From Nostoc sp. 'Lobaria pulmonaria (5183) cyanobiont' (GTDB lineage: Bacteria; Cyanobacteriota; Cyanobacteriia; Cyanobacteriales; Nostocaceae), in NCBI RefSeq assembly GCF_002949795.1, contig NZ_CP026692.1, forward strand, positions 1,175,501 to 1,239,500: 64,000 bases of DNA. The letters are read 5' to 3'. Below are positions 21,363 to 30,017 of the stretch, in pieces (positions within the stretch are counted from its first letter, which is position 1; every line of letters begins with the position of its first letter). The notes beneath the pieces were generated by a model. It saw nothing but the letters and a program-made list of their open reading frames with translations, had not been told where the DNA came from and did not search any database. The translations under genes and the position numbers were made by a program.

Positions 21363-21473
21363 AATTAATGAATCAAGACTAGATGGGAATTCTAACTATC
21401 TCAAATTTTAACGAATGATTTCGGACTGCTATATATGCCTGATAATTAATAAGGCAATCTACAAACAGCAAAG

Positions 21474-22481
21474 ATGCAGACTCTCCAAAAACTCTCACTC
21501 CCAAGCATGGGCTGCGGCACTTGGGCTTGGGGCAACCAACTGCTTTGGGGATATGACGAAAGTATGGATGAGCAGTTGCAAGCGGTCTTTAACCTTTGTG
21601 TAAGCAACGGTGTAACTTTATTTGATACAGGTGATTCTTACGGAACTGGGAGATTGAATGGTCGCAGTGAGTCACTTCTGGGACGATTCAACCGAGAATA
21701 TCTCGGTTTAGGCAAAGAAAATATTTGTATTGCGACTAAGCTTGCTGCTTACCCGTGGAGATGGACACGTCAATCAATGGTAAAGGCTTGCCAGTCATCT
21801 GCCCAACGCCTGGGAAAAAATATTGACTTGGTACAGATGCACTGGTCAACAGCAAACTATGCTCCTTGGCAAGAAGAAGGACTTTTAGATGGTCTTGCCG
21901 ATTTGTATGAGCAAAGACTGGTCAAGGGCGTGGGATTATCCAATTATGGGCCAAAACGGCTTCAGCGAGTGCATAAAAAATTCGCCCAACGAGGTGTTCC
22001 GATTACAACTCTGCAAGTTCAATATTCTCTGTTGTCTACATATCCTGTGACTCAACTCAAGCTCAAAGACCTTTGCGATGAGTTGGACATTAAATTGATT
22101 GCCTACAGCCCTCTAGCTTTGGGACTACTGACAGGAAAATACTCTGAGCAAGGCCCTTTGCCTAAAGGCATTCGAGGTCTGTTATTTAAGCAAATGTTAT
22201 CAGGAATGCACAGAGGTAAAGCGGCTTCTGCTGGCAAATCGCTTTGGGAATGTTTGCGAGAGGTGGCACAGTTCAGAAACAAAACTATGTCACAGGTAGC
22301 AATTAATTGGTGCATCTGTAAAGGAACTATTCCCATCCCTGGAGCAAAGAGCGTGGAACAAGCAAAGGAGAATCTTGGGGCGTTGGGTTGGCAATTAGAC
22401 GCTGGTGAGATTGCAGAGTTGGATCAGGCGGCGGCGAGTACAGACAAAAAAATGGTACAAAATATCTTTCAAACTAAGTGA
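21474..22481 (+). CDS. aldo/keto reductase
   Basis: 335 residues, (beta/alpha)8 NADPH-dependent oxidoreductase. The catalytic tetrad is visible: Asp and Tyr in LFDTGDSYGTG, Lys in ICIATKLA and His in LVQMHWS. The cofactor site near the C-terminus reads IPIPGAKSVEQAKENLGAL. It probably reduces carbonyl substrates in the cytoplasm; the substrate is not predictable. Confidence 0.92.
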   Translation: MQTLQKLSLPSMGCGTWAWGNQLLWGYDESMDEQLQAVFNLCVSNGVTLFDTGDSYGTGRLNGRSESLLGRFNREYLGLGKENICIATKLAAYPWRWTRQSMVKACQSSAQRLGKNIDLVQMHWSTANYAPWQEEGLLDGLADLYEQRLVKGVGLSNYGPKRLQRVHKKFAQRGVPITTLQVQYSLLSTYPVTQLKLKDLCDELDIKLIAYSPLALGLLTGKYSEQGPLPKGIRGLLFKQMLSGMHRGKAASAGKSLWECLREVAQFRNKTMSQVAINWCICKGTIPIPGAKSVEQAKENLGALGWQLDAGEIAELDQAAASTDKKMVQNIFQTK

Positions 22482-22615
22482 TTCAAGGTCGCTGAGTTAG
22501 AATATGAATCATTACAAACAGGTGTTTTGACTACGACTGATATGGGAATGGTGTAGTTCAATTATTTGAAAAGCGCTGTCAAATCAAGACTTTTGTTAAG
22601 AGTCTAACGATGATA

Positions 22616-23011
22616 TTATGCAGTTTGGGTATTATGATTAGAGACTTCATCTGTACTAGCTTTTAAACGATTGACTAAGCTTTTGTGGATGCGATCGCTT
22701 TTGCGAACACCACCCGCCATCTCATATTCCTGGCTGTCTTTGCCGTACTTAAAAGCAACTCCTAGGAGCATTTTTTCAGTCAGATCGCTCAAACTTTTTT
22801 CCAACTCTTTCATCTCATTTGTGTAAGAGTCAATCATAGCTAGAGTAGTATTATAAGTATCTATTTTGCTACGATACTGCTGAATTATTTGTTTAATATT
22901 TTGCAAGTTCCGACCATCTCCAAAATCCATGCCAGGATCGATTGCTTTGAGTCCGGCGATTCTCAATTCAGCTTTTTCGAGAACGCGATATGTACGCTTT
23001 TGCCGAGGCAT
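22616..23011 (-). CDS. hypothetical coiled-coil protein
   Basis: 131 residues, basic at both ends. Residues about 38-80 (IKQIIQQYRSKIDTYNT, then SYTNEMKELEKSL) form a probable coiled coil. The next part, LLGVAFKYGKDSQEYEMAGG, is distinctive but I cannot name the family. The divergent region beyond its start codon holds the GTAAC repeats. Confidence 0.6.
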   Translation of the reverse strand: MPRQKRTYRVLEKAELRIAGLKAIDPGMDFGDGRNLQNIKQIIQQYRSKIDTYNTTLAMIDSYTNEMKELEKSLSDLTEKMLLGVAFKYGKDSQEYEMAGGVRKSDRIHKSLVNRLKASTDEVSNHNTQTA

Positions 23012-23138
23012 AATTATCTTTTTTTTATGTGTTCTAGAGCTAGCTTGCCCTACTCAAGCCTAATTTTGGTTGAGTAAAATCCACAGATATTAGTATCGAG
23101 TGTAACGATAGACTCCGCAATATCAACGAAAAATATGA

Positions 23139-23343
23139 TGTTTGTAACGAAAATCGTCGTGGTGGTAACTAAATTCGTAACATTGTAACGAAAATAATCA
23201 TGTTTGTAACAAAAATCGTCGTGGTGGTAACTAAACTGGTTATTTTTGTAACTAAATTCGTAACATTGTAACGAAAATAATCATGTTTGTAACAAAAATC
23301 GTCGTGGTGGTAACTAAACTCGTTATTTTTGTAACTTAAAGCG
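23139..23343. repeat. three imperfect tandem copies of a GTAAC-rich unit
   Basis: Units start at 23139, 23201 and 23284 with TGTTTGTAACRAAAATCGTC and are about 62, 83 and 60 bp long. The middle unit has an extra ~21-bp segment. GTAAC recurs about 13 times with spacings near 10, 20 and 30 bp. There are no spacers, so this is not a CRISPR array. It lies between divergent genes and upstream of the 131-aa protein. Confidence 0.8.
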
Positions 23344-23549
23344 CAATGTTAGTGGCAATGTTAGTAACGGCAACTGGTTTCAATTCCAAACATCTAGATA
23401 TCACAGGCAATTAATTGAGCAAATAATGTTGAACTATGCAAAATCTGTAACACTGGGTTAAATCTAGGGTTTTTTAACTTAGCTGCGGAATTTAGAACAA
23501 AAGCGGTGTATTAATAAGTAAATAAAATACACATAGTCAAGGCAGGATT

Positions 23550-23945
23550 ATGATACTTGAAACTGCGGCGATCGCTGTTGGCACTATAATAGCTACTAAA
23601 GCCTTAGAAAAAACCACCGAAAAGGTAACAGAGACTTTATTGGATAAGACTGGTAAGTTTCTCGTCACCCTCAAAAAACAGTCTCCCCATACTGTAGTTG
23701 CGATAGAGAAAGCACCAGAGCAACCACTCGATTATCAAAAGGCTGTACTAGAGGTGGAATTGGCTGCTAAAGCTAATCCTGAAGTGGCTCAAGCAGCTAA
23801 AGAATTGGTAGAAGCAGCTAAAGCAGAACCAAATCCTAAATTGGCTGAAATTTTGGCTATGCCTAACCTAGAGAAATTAGCAGACAAAATTGGTCAGGTT
23901 GTTATGCCAGGTGGGACAGGAAATATTCAAAATCAGTCCTTTTAA
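23550..23945 (+). CDS. small protein, candidate effector partner of the NB-ARC/TPR protein
   Basis: 131 residues, no named family. The first 35 residues are a hydrophobic then amphipathic helix (ILETAAIAVGTIIATKALEK), suited to membrane association. The middle is Ala/Glu-rich helix. The last 28 residues contain EKLADKIG, then MPGGTGNIQNQ. The NB-ARC protein encoded next begins with GKFAEKIG, then APGAQVNIGTQ. A motif shared between the C-terminus of a small protein and the N-terminus of an adjacent NLR-like protein is the known layout of bacterial effector/NLR pairs that signal through an amyloid-like motif. The effector role is an inference. Confidence 0.6.
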   Translation: MILETAAIAVGTIIATKALEKTTEKVTETLLDKTGKFLVTLKKQSPHTVVAIEKAPEQPLDYQKAVLEVELAAKANPEVAQAAKELVEAAKAEPNPKLAEILAMPNLEKLADKIGQVVMPGGTGNIQNQSF

Positions 23946-23993
23946 TCTAAAATTAATCTAAAAATTAAACATGATTCTCAATTCGCCCCCCAG

Positions 23994-24114
23994 CCCGCCC
24001 AGAAATAAATTTCCGGGCTAATAGCTCAAGTCCACTCAAGTGGACTAAAACTTTTTATCTTAGTCTTCTTTAGAAGACTTTAGCTATTAGCCTTAGAATT
24101 CATTCTGAGGCGGG
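23994..24114. mobile_element. 121-bp MITE-like foldback element
   Basis: The outer ~39 bp are imperfect inverted copies (left CCCGCCCAGAAATAAATT, right AATTCATTCTGAGGCGGG; both contain GGCTAATAGCT or its complement). Two inner hairpins follow: AGTCCACT/AGTGGACT and AGTCTTCT/AGAAGACT. No coding capacity. It sits between the 131-aa gene and the NB-ARC gene. Such hairpins resemble the ends of IS200/IS605-type elements. Confidence 0.75.
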
Positions 24115-24165
24115 TGTTGCAACCAGTGCAATATCTAAATTTAACGGCATTTAGATATATTATGT

Positions 24166-27100
24166 ATGCCTGAAGACTCTGGCAAGTTTGCCGAAAAAAT
24201 TGGTGCTTTTGCTGCCCCTGGCGCTCAAGTTAACATTGGCACTCAAATTATTGAGGGGCAGAAACAGTTAACTCCCACAAAATCTATCCCTTATCGCGGT
24301 TCTGTTCATTTTGTCGGGCGAGAAACGGAACTGACAATGCTGCATGAAGACTTGCAGCGCGGAAATTATGTAGCAATAGCCGGAATGGGTGGCGTGGGCA
24401 AAACTGAATTAGCTACCCAATACGCCAGACGATATCAACAAGATTATGGTGGAATTGCCTGGTTTAACGACAGAAAAACCAATCTCGCCGCCGAAGTTTT
24501 AGAGTTTTTCCGGTTGCAGTTCGGTTTGGAGATTCCCCAAGAATTAGCAGGAATTTTAAGCCTTAAAGAACAAGTCGCCTGGTGTTGGTCTAAATATCCT
24601 AACTCTCCCTTGCCGATTTTAATCGTCTTCGATGACGTAACTGATTTAGACAACCTCCGCGAAGTCGTTCCCAACGATAACCGCTTCCGAGTCCTAGTAA
24701 CTACTCGACTGCGGCATTTAGATGCTAATTTAATTCAAGAGATTCCCTTAGATGTTCTCTCGCCCCAAAAAGAACCAGGTAAAGCCTTAGAACTGTTAAA
24801 ACGACTGTTGGGGGAAAAAGATAAGCGAGTTGAAAACCAACCAGAAGCCGCAACAGCAATATGTGAATGTCTGGAATATTTGCCCTTGGGCATAGAGTTA
24901 GTGGGAGGTTATTTAGTACGCGACCTGGACATATCTTTAGATATCATGTTTGGGCGATTGCAAGAACGTAAATTAGCAGAGTCAGCTTTACAAGACCGAG
25001 AAACTCTCAACTCAACTCAACTAGGAGTCAAAGCCGCCTTTGCTTTAACTTGGTCAGAACTCAACCCACTGGCGCAACAACTAGGAATATTTTTGAGTTT
25101 ATTTTCTCCTGTACAGATTCTTTGGGAATTGGTTATTTGGGTGGCGACAGGTGGAGGGGAAGCAGAAAATCAAGAACAAAAACAGCTAACTTGGTCAGAA
25201 GATGAATTAAACGCAGCTAAAAATCAACTCTACGAGCGCAACTTGCTGCAACTGGTAGAAGAAAGAGCAGGATGTTATAAAATTCATGCCTTAGTGCGGT
25301 GGTTTTTGCAAGGGCAGTTAGCCGATGCTGGCGAGATGAAATCAGTTTTGGAAAGAACCTTCGCCTCCGCTATGATAGCTAAAGCTCAAATCCTTCCTGA
25401 TTCTGCCACTTCTGAGCAGATTGAAAGCATCAGAGATATCGTTCTCCATCTCGAAGACCTGGGTAAGCGTATAATTGCAGAGATAAAAGAAGCAAAAGAA
25501 GCACAGATAATTTCTCTAGCATCAGTCCCTAGCGATGAAGTAATTTGGATATTTGAGGGGATAACAGAATTTTACAAAGGACAAGGATTATATAAATTAG
25601 CAGAACCTTGGAGTGAAGAATGCGTATATGCTTGCCAGTCCTTGTTTGCTGGCGACCATCCGGATGTGGCTACTAGCTTGAACAATTTAGCTTTACTCTA
25701 CGATAGCCTTGGGCGGTACAGCGATGCCGAACCACTATACAGTGATGCTTTGGCAATGATAAAGCGCCTGTTTGCTGGCGACCATCCCAATGTGGCTAGT
25801 TGCTTGAACAATTTAGCTTTCCTCTACTATAGCCTTGGGCGGTACAGTGATGCCGAACCACTATACAGTGATGCTTTGGCAATGATAAAGCGCCTGTTTG
25901 CTGGCGACCATCCGGATGTGGCTAGTAGCTTGAACAATTTAGCAGGACTCTACGAAAGCCTTGGGCGGTACAGCGATGCCGAACCACTATACAGTGATGC
26001 TTTGGCAATGAGAAAGCGCCTGTTTGCTGGCGACCATCCCAATGTGGCTACTAGCTTGAACAATTTAGCAGGACTCTACGAAAGCCTTGGGCGGTACAGC
26101 GATGCCGAACCACTATACAGTGAAGCTTTGGCAATGACAAAGCGCCTGTTTGCTGGCGACCATCCCTATGTGGCTACTAGCTTGAACAATTTAGCAGGAC
26201 TCTACGAAAGCCTTGGGAGGTACAGCGATGCCGAACCACTATACAGTGAAGCTTTGGCAATGAGAAAGCGCCTGTTTGCTGGCGACCATCCCTATGTGGC
26301 TACTAGCTTGAACAATTTAGCTTTACTCTACGAAAGCCTTGGGAGGTACAGCGATGCCGAACCACTATACAGTGATGCTTTGGCAATGAGAAAGCGCCTG
26401 TTTGCTGGCGACCATCCCGATGTGGCTAGTAGCTTGAACAATTTAGCAGGACTCTACAAAAGCCTTGGGCGGTACAGCGATGCCGAACCACTATACAGTG
26501 AAGCTTTGGCAATGAGAAAGCGCCTGTTTGCTGGCGACCATCCCTATGTGGCTACTAGCTTGAACAATTTAGCTTTACTCTACGAAAGCCTTGGGAGGTA
26601 CAGCGATGCCGAACCACTATACAGTGATGCTTTGGCAATGAGAAAGCGCCTGTTTGCTGGCGACCATCCCGATGTGGCTAGTAGCTTGAACAATTTAGCA
26701 GGACTCTACAAAAGCCTTGGGCGGTACAGCGATGCCGAACCACTATACAGTGATGCTTTGGCAATGAGAAAGCGCCTGTTTGCTGGCGACCATCCGGATG
26801 TGGCTAGTAGCTTGAACAATTTAGCAGGACTCTACGAAAGCCTTGGGCGGTACAGCGATGCCGAACCACTATACAGTGATGCTTTGGCAATGAGAAAGCG
26901 CCTGTTTGCTGGCGACCATCCGGATGTGGCTAGTAGCTTGAACAATTTAGCAGCACTCTACTATAGCCTTGGGCGGTACAGCGATGCCGAACCACTATAC
27001 AGTGATGCTTTGGCAATGAGAAAGCGCCTGTTTGCTGGCGACCATCCCAATGTGGCTAGTAGCTTGAACAATTTAGCAGCACTCTACTATAGCCTTGGGC

Positions 27101-27465
27101 GGTACAGCGATGCCGAACCACTATACAGTGATGCTTTGGCAATGAGAAAGCGCCTGTTTGCTGGCGACCATCCGGATGTGGCTACTAGCTTGAACAATTT
27201 AGCAGCACTCTACTATAGCCTTGGGCGGTACAGCGATGCCGAACCACTATACAGTGAAGCTTTGGCAATGTGCCAACGGGTGTTAGGAGTTAATCATCCC
27301 ACTACCGCGACAATTCGACAAAATCTAGCAATCCTGCAACGCCAGTCTACTCCCCGTCCTATCCGGAAACGTCGGTTAGGTCAATTTGTGCAAACCTTAA
27401 AGGCGATATTAATTTTACCGTTTTCTCTGTTGTGGCGATTGGCTAAAAAATTAATTCGTAATTAA
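24166..27465 (+). CDS. NB-ARC (STAND) ATPase with a 13-unit TPR array
   Basis: 1099-residue NLR-like protein. Residues 1-29 repeat the C-terminal motif of the upstream 131-aa protein. The NTPase has Walker A GMGGVGKT (73-80), Walker B ILIVFDDV (151-158), the sensor strand RVLVTTR (175-181) and a GLPL-like LPLGIEL (239-245). A winged-helix part follows, with IHALVRWF near residue 370. Residues 493-1038 are 13 near-identical 42-residue kinesin-light-chain-type TPRs (core SLNNLA, then LYxSLGRYSDAEPLYS). The tail is basic and partly hydrophobic. STAND proteins oligomerise after the sensor repeats bind a trigger; here a phage or stress signal is only an inference. Confidence 0.9.
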   Translation: MPEDSGKFAEKIGAFAAPGAQVNIGTQIIEGQKQLTPTKSIPYRGSVHFVGRETELTMLHEDLQRGNYVAIAGMGGVGKTELATQYARRYQQDYGGIAWFNDRKTNLAAEVLEFFRLQFGLEIPQELAGILSLKEQVAWCWSKYPNSPLPILIVFDDVTDLDNLREVVPNDNRFRVLVTTRLRHLDANLIQEIPLDVLSPQKEPGKALELLKRLLGEKDKRVENQPEAATAICECLEYLPLGIELVGGYLVRDLDISLDIMFGRLQERKLAESALQDRETLNSTQLGVKAAFALTWSELNPLAQQLGIFLSLFSPVQILWELVIWVATGGGEAENQEQKQLTWSEDELNAAKNQLYERNLLQLVEERAGCYKIHALVRWFLQGQLADAGEMKSVLERTFASAMIAKAQILPDSATSEQIESIRDIVLHLEDLGKRIIAEIKEAKEAQIISLASVPSDEVIWIFEGITEFYKGQGLYKLAEPWSEECVYACQSLFAGDHPDVATSLNNLALLYDSLGRYSDAEPLYSDALAMIKRLFAGDHPNVASCLNNLAFLYYSLGRYSDAEPLYSDALAMIKRLFAGDHPDVASSLNNLAGLYESLGRYSDAEPLYSDALAMRKRLFAGDHPNVATSLNNLAGLYESLGRYSDAEPLYSEALAMTKRLFAGDHPYVATSLNNLAGLYESLGRYSDAEPLYSEALAMRKRLFAGDHPYVATSLNNLALLYESLGRYSDAEPLYSDALAMRKRLFAGDHPDVASSLNNLAGLYKSLGRYSDAEPLYSEALAMRKRLFAGDHPYVATSLNNLALLYESLGRYSDAEPLYSDALAMRKRLFAGDHPDVASSLNNLAGLYKSLGRYSDAEPLYSDALAMRKRLFAGDHPDVASSLNNLAGLYESLGRYSDAEPLYSDALAMRKRLFAGDHPDVASSLNNLAALYYSLGRYSDAEPLYSDALAMRKRLFAGDHPNVASSLNNLAALYYSLGRYSDAEPLYSDALAMRKRLFAGDHPDVATSLNNLAALYYSLGRYSDAEPLYSEALAMCQRVLGVNHPTTATIRQNLAILQRQSTPRPIRKRRLGQFVQTLKAILILPFSLLWRLAKKLIRN
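25642..27279 (+). repeat. 13 tandem 126-bp coding repeats (TPR)
   Basis: Exactly 13 x 126 bp. Each unit starts with the codons for LFAGDHP, and units differ by only a few bases. Units 6-7 and 8-9 form two nearly identical 252-bp blocks, a sign of recent unequal recombination. Confidence 0.95.
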
Positions 27466-27571
27466 AAGAGTGAGTCCAGACAATAGAGTTGGCAATCTAG
27501 TAGTTTTGAGCGAGCGCTGTTCAATCAATACTGTGCTAGCTTAAGAAAAATACTGCAAAAACTTAATCAGT

Positions 27572-27865
27572 ATGACCAGTACAACCACCTCTCGCTACGT
27601 GACTCGGCAAACTGAAATTTTGTCTGGTGAACCAATTATTGCGAACACGAGAACACCTGTGAGAGCGATTGTCGAAAATTGGCGTTTAGGGATTAGACCA
27701 GAAGAAATTCCGCTACACTTACCTCATTTAACTTTAGCCCAAGTCTTTGATGCTCTGAGTTTTTATCTAGACAATCAAGTAGAAATCAATGAATATATCG
27801 AGCGCAATCATGTTCCTGATGAATTAGTCCATCCAGCTATCAAAGCCAGACTCAATCAAAAATGA
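27572..27865 (+). CDS. DUF433 antitoxin-like protein
   Basis: 97 residues, a DUF433-type helix-turn-helix protein: QTEILSGEPIIANTRTPVRA, then IVENWRLGIRPEEIPLHLPHLTLAQVFDAL. It overlaps the next gene by four bases (ATGA), the coupling expected of a toxin-antitoxin operon, so it is probably the antitoxin and autorepressor. Confidence 0.88.
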   Translation: MTSTTTSRYVTRQTEILSGEPIIANTRTPVRAIVENWRLGIRPEEIPLHLPHLTLAQVFDALSFYLDNQVEINEYIERNHVPDELVHPAIKARLNQK

Positions 27866-28206
27866 CGATTTTTGCTCAGGTTTATGTTGATGAAGATGTA
27901 GATATTCTAGTTGCCACCTTACTATTAGCACGAGGTATTAATATAACAACAGCACGAGAACAGCAAATGTTAGGAGAATCAGATGAAAAACAACTCGCTT
28001 TTGCTGTATCTGTTGAACGTTGTATATTAACTCACAACCGACTTGATTTTGAGAAACTACATACAAACTATTTAATAAATCATCAATCTCATGCAGGTAT
28101 TTTAATTGCTAAACGTAGAAATCCCTATGAAATTGCTGAAAGGATAGCAATTCTTATCGATACTTTGACAGCAGACGAAATTTTCAATCAGTTACTTTAT
28201 GTGTAG
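27862..28206 (+). CDS. DUF5615 PIN-like toxin candidate
   Basis: 114 residues of the PIN-like DUF5615 family, which pairs with DUF433. Acidic residues lie in YVDEDVDILVATLLLARG, EKQLAFAVSVERCILTHNRLDF and in the C-terminal half. It probably acts as a ribonuclease restrained by the DUF433 partner, but the family's target is not established. Translationally coupled to the upstream gene. Confidence 0.85.
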   Translation: MTIFAQVYVDEDVDILVATLLLARGINITTAREQQMLGESDEKQLAFAVSVERCILTHNRLDFEKLHTNYLINHQSHAGILIAKRRNPYEIAERIAILIDTLTADEIFNQLLYV

Positions 28207-28248
28207 AAAGGATTTTAGAACAGGATTGATGTTGATTAGCGATCGCTT
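28204..28248 (+). repeat. 45-bp direct repeat, copy 1
   Basis: Starts in the stop codon of the DUF5615 gene. A nearly identical copy (TTTTAGAACAGGATTGAT core, then a HIP1 octamer) is at 29092-29136. The two copies flank the second toxin-antitoxin pair. Confidence 0.85.
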
Positions 28249-28271
28249 TTCTCTTACCAACACAAATGCAT

Positions 28272-28298
28272 AAGCGTAGCCCGTCGTAGGCGATCGCC
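28272..28298. repeat. GCGTAGCCC palindromic repeat fused to HIP1
   Basis: AAGCGTAGCCCGTCGTAGGC followed by GCGATCGC. The same core appears at 42731-42764 and 62224-62249, so it is an interspersed repeat family. Confidence 0.65.
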
Positions 28299-28332
28299 TT
28301 TTACAATTGGAGTATTAATTGTATTTACGTCT

Positions 28333-28632
28333 ATGAACTTTCCTCCCCAACTCCAACAAAAGATTGAAAAATGGGCAAACAGTCAGGGAATTTCGACTGA
28401 GCAGTTTGTTTTGCAAGCTATTGCAGAAAAAATTGCCACGCTGAGTCAGCAAGTCACTGAAGAACATACTCAACAAAACTCTGAGATCACCAATGTACTG
28501 CCTCTTAACCAACCAAATATTTATCGAAAAGAAGGGATTTTAGTTGTAGAGGCAGAACTACCAGAAAACTTTGATGTTAATGCCTTTATAGATGAGTTGA
28601 GAGAAGAACGTATTCAGGATCGAATAACTTAA
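28333..28632 (+). CDS. antitoxin-like protein of a PIN module
   Basis: 99 residues. The N-terminal helices (PQLQQKIEKWANSQGISTEQ) are typical of ribbon-helix-helix-like antitoxins in cyanobacteria. The C-terminal part is acidic and would wrap the toxin. The stop codon TAA overlaps the ATG of the PIN gene by one base. Family not named with certainty. Confidence 0.75.
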   Translation: MNFPPQLQQKIEKWANSQGISTEQFVLQAIAEKIATLSQQVTEEHTQQNSEITNVLPLNQPNIYRKEGILVVEAELPENFDVNAFIDELREERIQDRIT

Positions 28633-29066
28633 TGAAAGTCTTGTTTGATACTTCTATCTTAGTTCCTGCATTCATTGTCAATCACCCCCAACATTTGGTT
28701 TGTTTTTCCCAGATTAAAGCTGCAAAATCTGAGCAAATTCAAGGGTTTATCTCAACTCACAGTTTAGCTGAAACATATTCTGTGATCACACGCTTACCCA
28801 TTCAGCCGCGCATTAGTCCCCAACAAGCTGAGATGATTATTGTAGATATGTCACAGTATTTAGAAGGAGTTCCACTGCTTTTCAATGACTATCAAGCTGC
28901 AATTGCTCAAATGGCAACCTTAAATCTTCCAGGTGGCGGTATTTTTGATGCTTTAATTGCTCAAGCTGCTTTAAAAGCAGAGGTAGACGCTTTGTTAACC
29001 TTGAATCAAAATCACTTTACTCGTTTGGGAAATGCAATCGCTCACATTGTACAAGTCCCCGATTAA
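28632..29066 (+). CDS. PIN-domain ribonuclease toxin (VapC-like)
   Basis: 144 residues. The PIN acidic residues are visible: Asp in VLFDTSILVPAF, Glu in STHSLAETYSVITRLP, Asp in GGGIFDALIAQAAL, then TLNQNHFTRLG. PIN toxins cut specific RNAs. It directly overlaps the antitoxin-like gene, forming a VapBC-type module. Confidence 0.9.
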   Translation: MKVLFDTSILVPAFIVNHPQHLVCFSQIKAAKSEQIQGFISTHSLAETYSVITRLPIQPRISPQQAEMIIVDMSQYLEGVPLLFNDYQAAIAQMATLNLPGGGIFDALIAQAALKAEVDALLTLNQNHFTRLGNAIAHIVQVPD

Positions 29067-29091
29067 ATGCATTACCTGAATTAGCAAGATA

Positions 29092-29136
29092 TAGAAAAAA
29101 TTTTAGAACAGGATTGATATTGATTAGCGATCGCTT
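29092..29136 (+). repeat. 45-bp direct repeat, copy 2
   Basis: Second copy of the repeat at 28204-28248, with about three differences. It follows the PIN gene by 25 bp. Confidence 0.85.
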
Positions 29137-29152
29137 AAACAAATCCCACAAA

Positions 29153-29953
29153 TCATCCATTCTTTTGAGTGTCTATCTCAGATACATTCAAACCTGTTAA
29201 CCTCGCTACCTGTTCTATTGGCATCCCAGATTCAATTAAGTTGCGTGCAGTTTGTAATAACTGCAATTCTGCCTTGTCTGCCCTTTGGCGTTCATGTTCT
29301 GTCCTTTGGCTTTCTTGTTTTGCCCTTTGGCGTTCCTTTTCTTCAGGAGTTGGCAGCAATTCCCCTGCCAAATTTGCCCAGCGTAACCAAGTAGCATCAA
29401 TACCTTTATAACTTCCCTGCCACAACTGCAATCCTAACCCTAAAGATTGACTCACCAACTGATTTTGAGGGTTTACTGCAATAGGTTGATAAGCTCCTTT
29501 TTCATTAGAGAAACCAGCCAAATCATTAGGGTTAAAAGGGTCATACCAGAAATATTCTGGCACCCGCATTTGATTTTGATAAATCAGCTTTTTCTCATTT
29601 TTGTCTGCTTGGGCTGTGCTGTCAGAAAGCAACTCAATAACTACATCTGGTGCTTTCCCCTGTTCCCAAACCACCCAACTGCGACGTTCTCCTTTCGGGA
29701 CTCCCAACACAGCAAAAAAGTCTGGCCCTTTAAAGTCTTTGTTTCGCACCTGGGCCAGACTGTAGTAAACAAACATATTACCGCCGATAAACCCATCTTC
29801 TCGTTCTTCCAACCAAGGTATCAGAGCATCTATTAGCAAATCCATCTGGGCTTTGTGTCGCGGGCTTTCCATCGGGATACCGTCATCGTCTGGTAATTCT
29901 GCTTGGGTGGGTGGGAGTTGAATATCTGGTGCAGCTAGGGTAGTTTCTGACAT
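29153..29953 (-). CDS. Uma2 family protein with a C-terminal coiled coil
   Basis: 266 residues. The Uma2 core includes KGPDFFAVLGVPKGERRSW, APDVVIELLSDSTAQADKNE and VPEYFWYDPFN, so the acidic PD-(D/E)XK residues are present. Residues about 205-250 are a charged heptad region (KERQRAKQESQRTEHERQRA), then an MPIEQVARLTGL helix pair that resembles a short helix-turn-helix. Function unknown, as for most Uma2 proteins. Confidence 0.85.
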   Translation of the reverse strand: MSETTLAAPDIQLPPTQAELPDDDGIPMESPRHKAQMDLLIDALIPWLEEREDGFIGGNMFVYYSLAQVRNKDFKGPDFFAVLGVPKGERRSWVVWEQGKAPDVVIELLSDSTAQADKNEKKLIYQNQMRVPEYFWYDPFNPNDLAGFSNEKGAYQPIAVNPQNQLVSQSLGLGLQLWQGSYKGIDATWLRWANLAGELLPTPEEKERQRAKQESQRTEHERQRADKAELQLLQTARNLIESGMPIEQVARLTGLNVSEIDTQKNG

Positions 29954-30017
29954 AGCTTTTCACCTTGTGGGTAAGCGTGGCGGGTATTTTTATGTTAAGC
30001 GATCGCAGAAATTTCAG

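Noticed and set aside
23139..23343. Possible CRISPR array
   Set aside because: Units are of unequal length, and the intervals are themselves repeated instead of unique spacers; no cas gene is near.
25642..27279. Possible CRISPR or satellite DNA
   Set aside because: The 126-bp units are in frame and encode TPR helices within a continuous protein.
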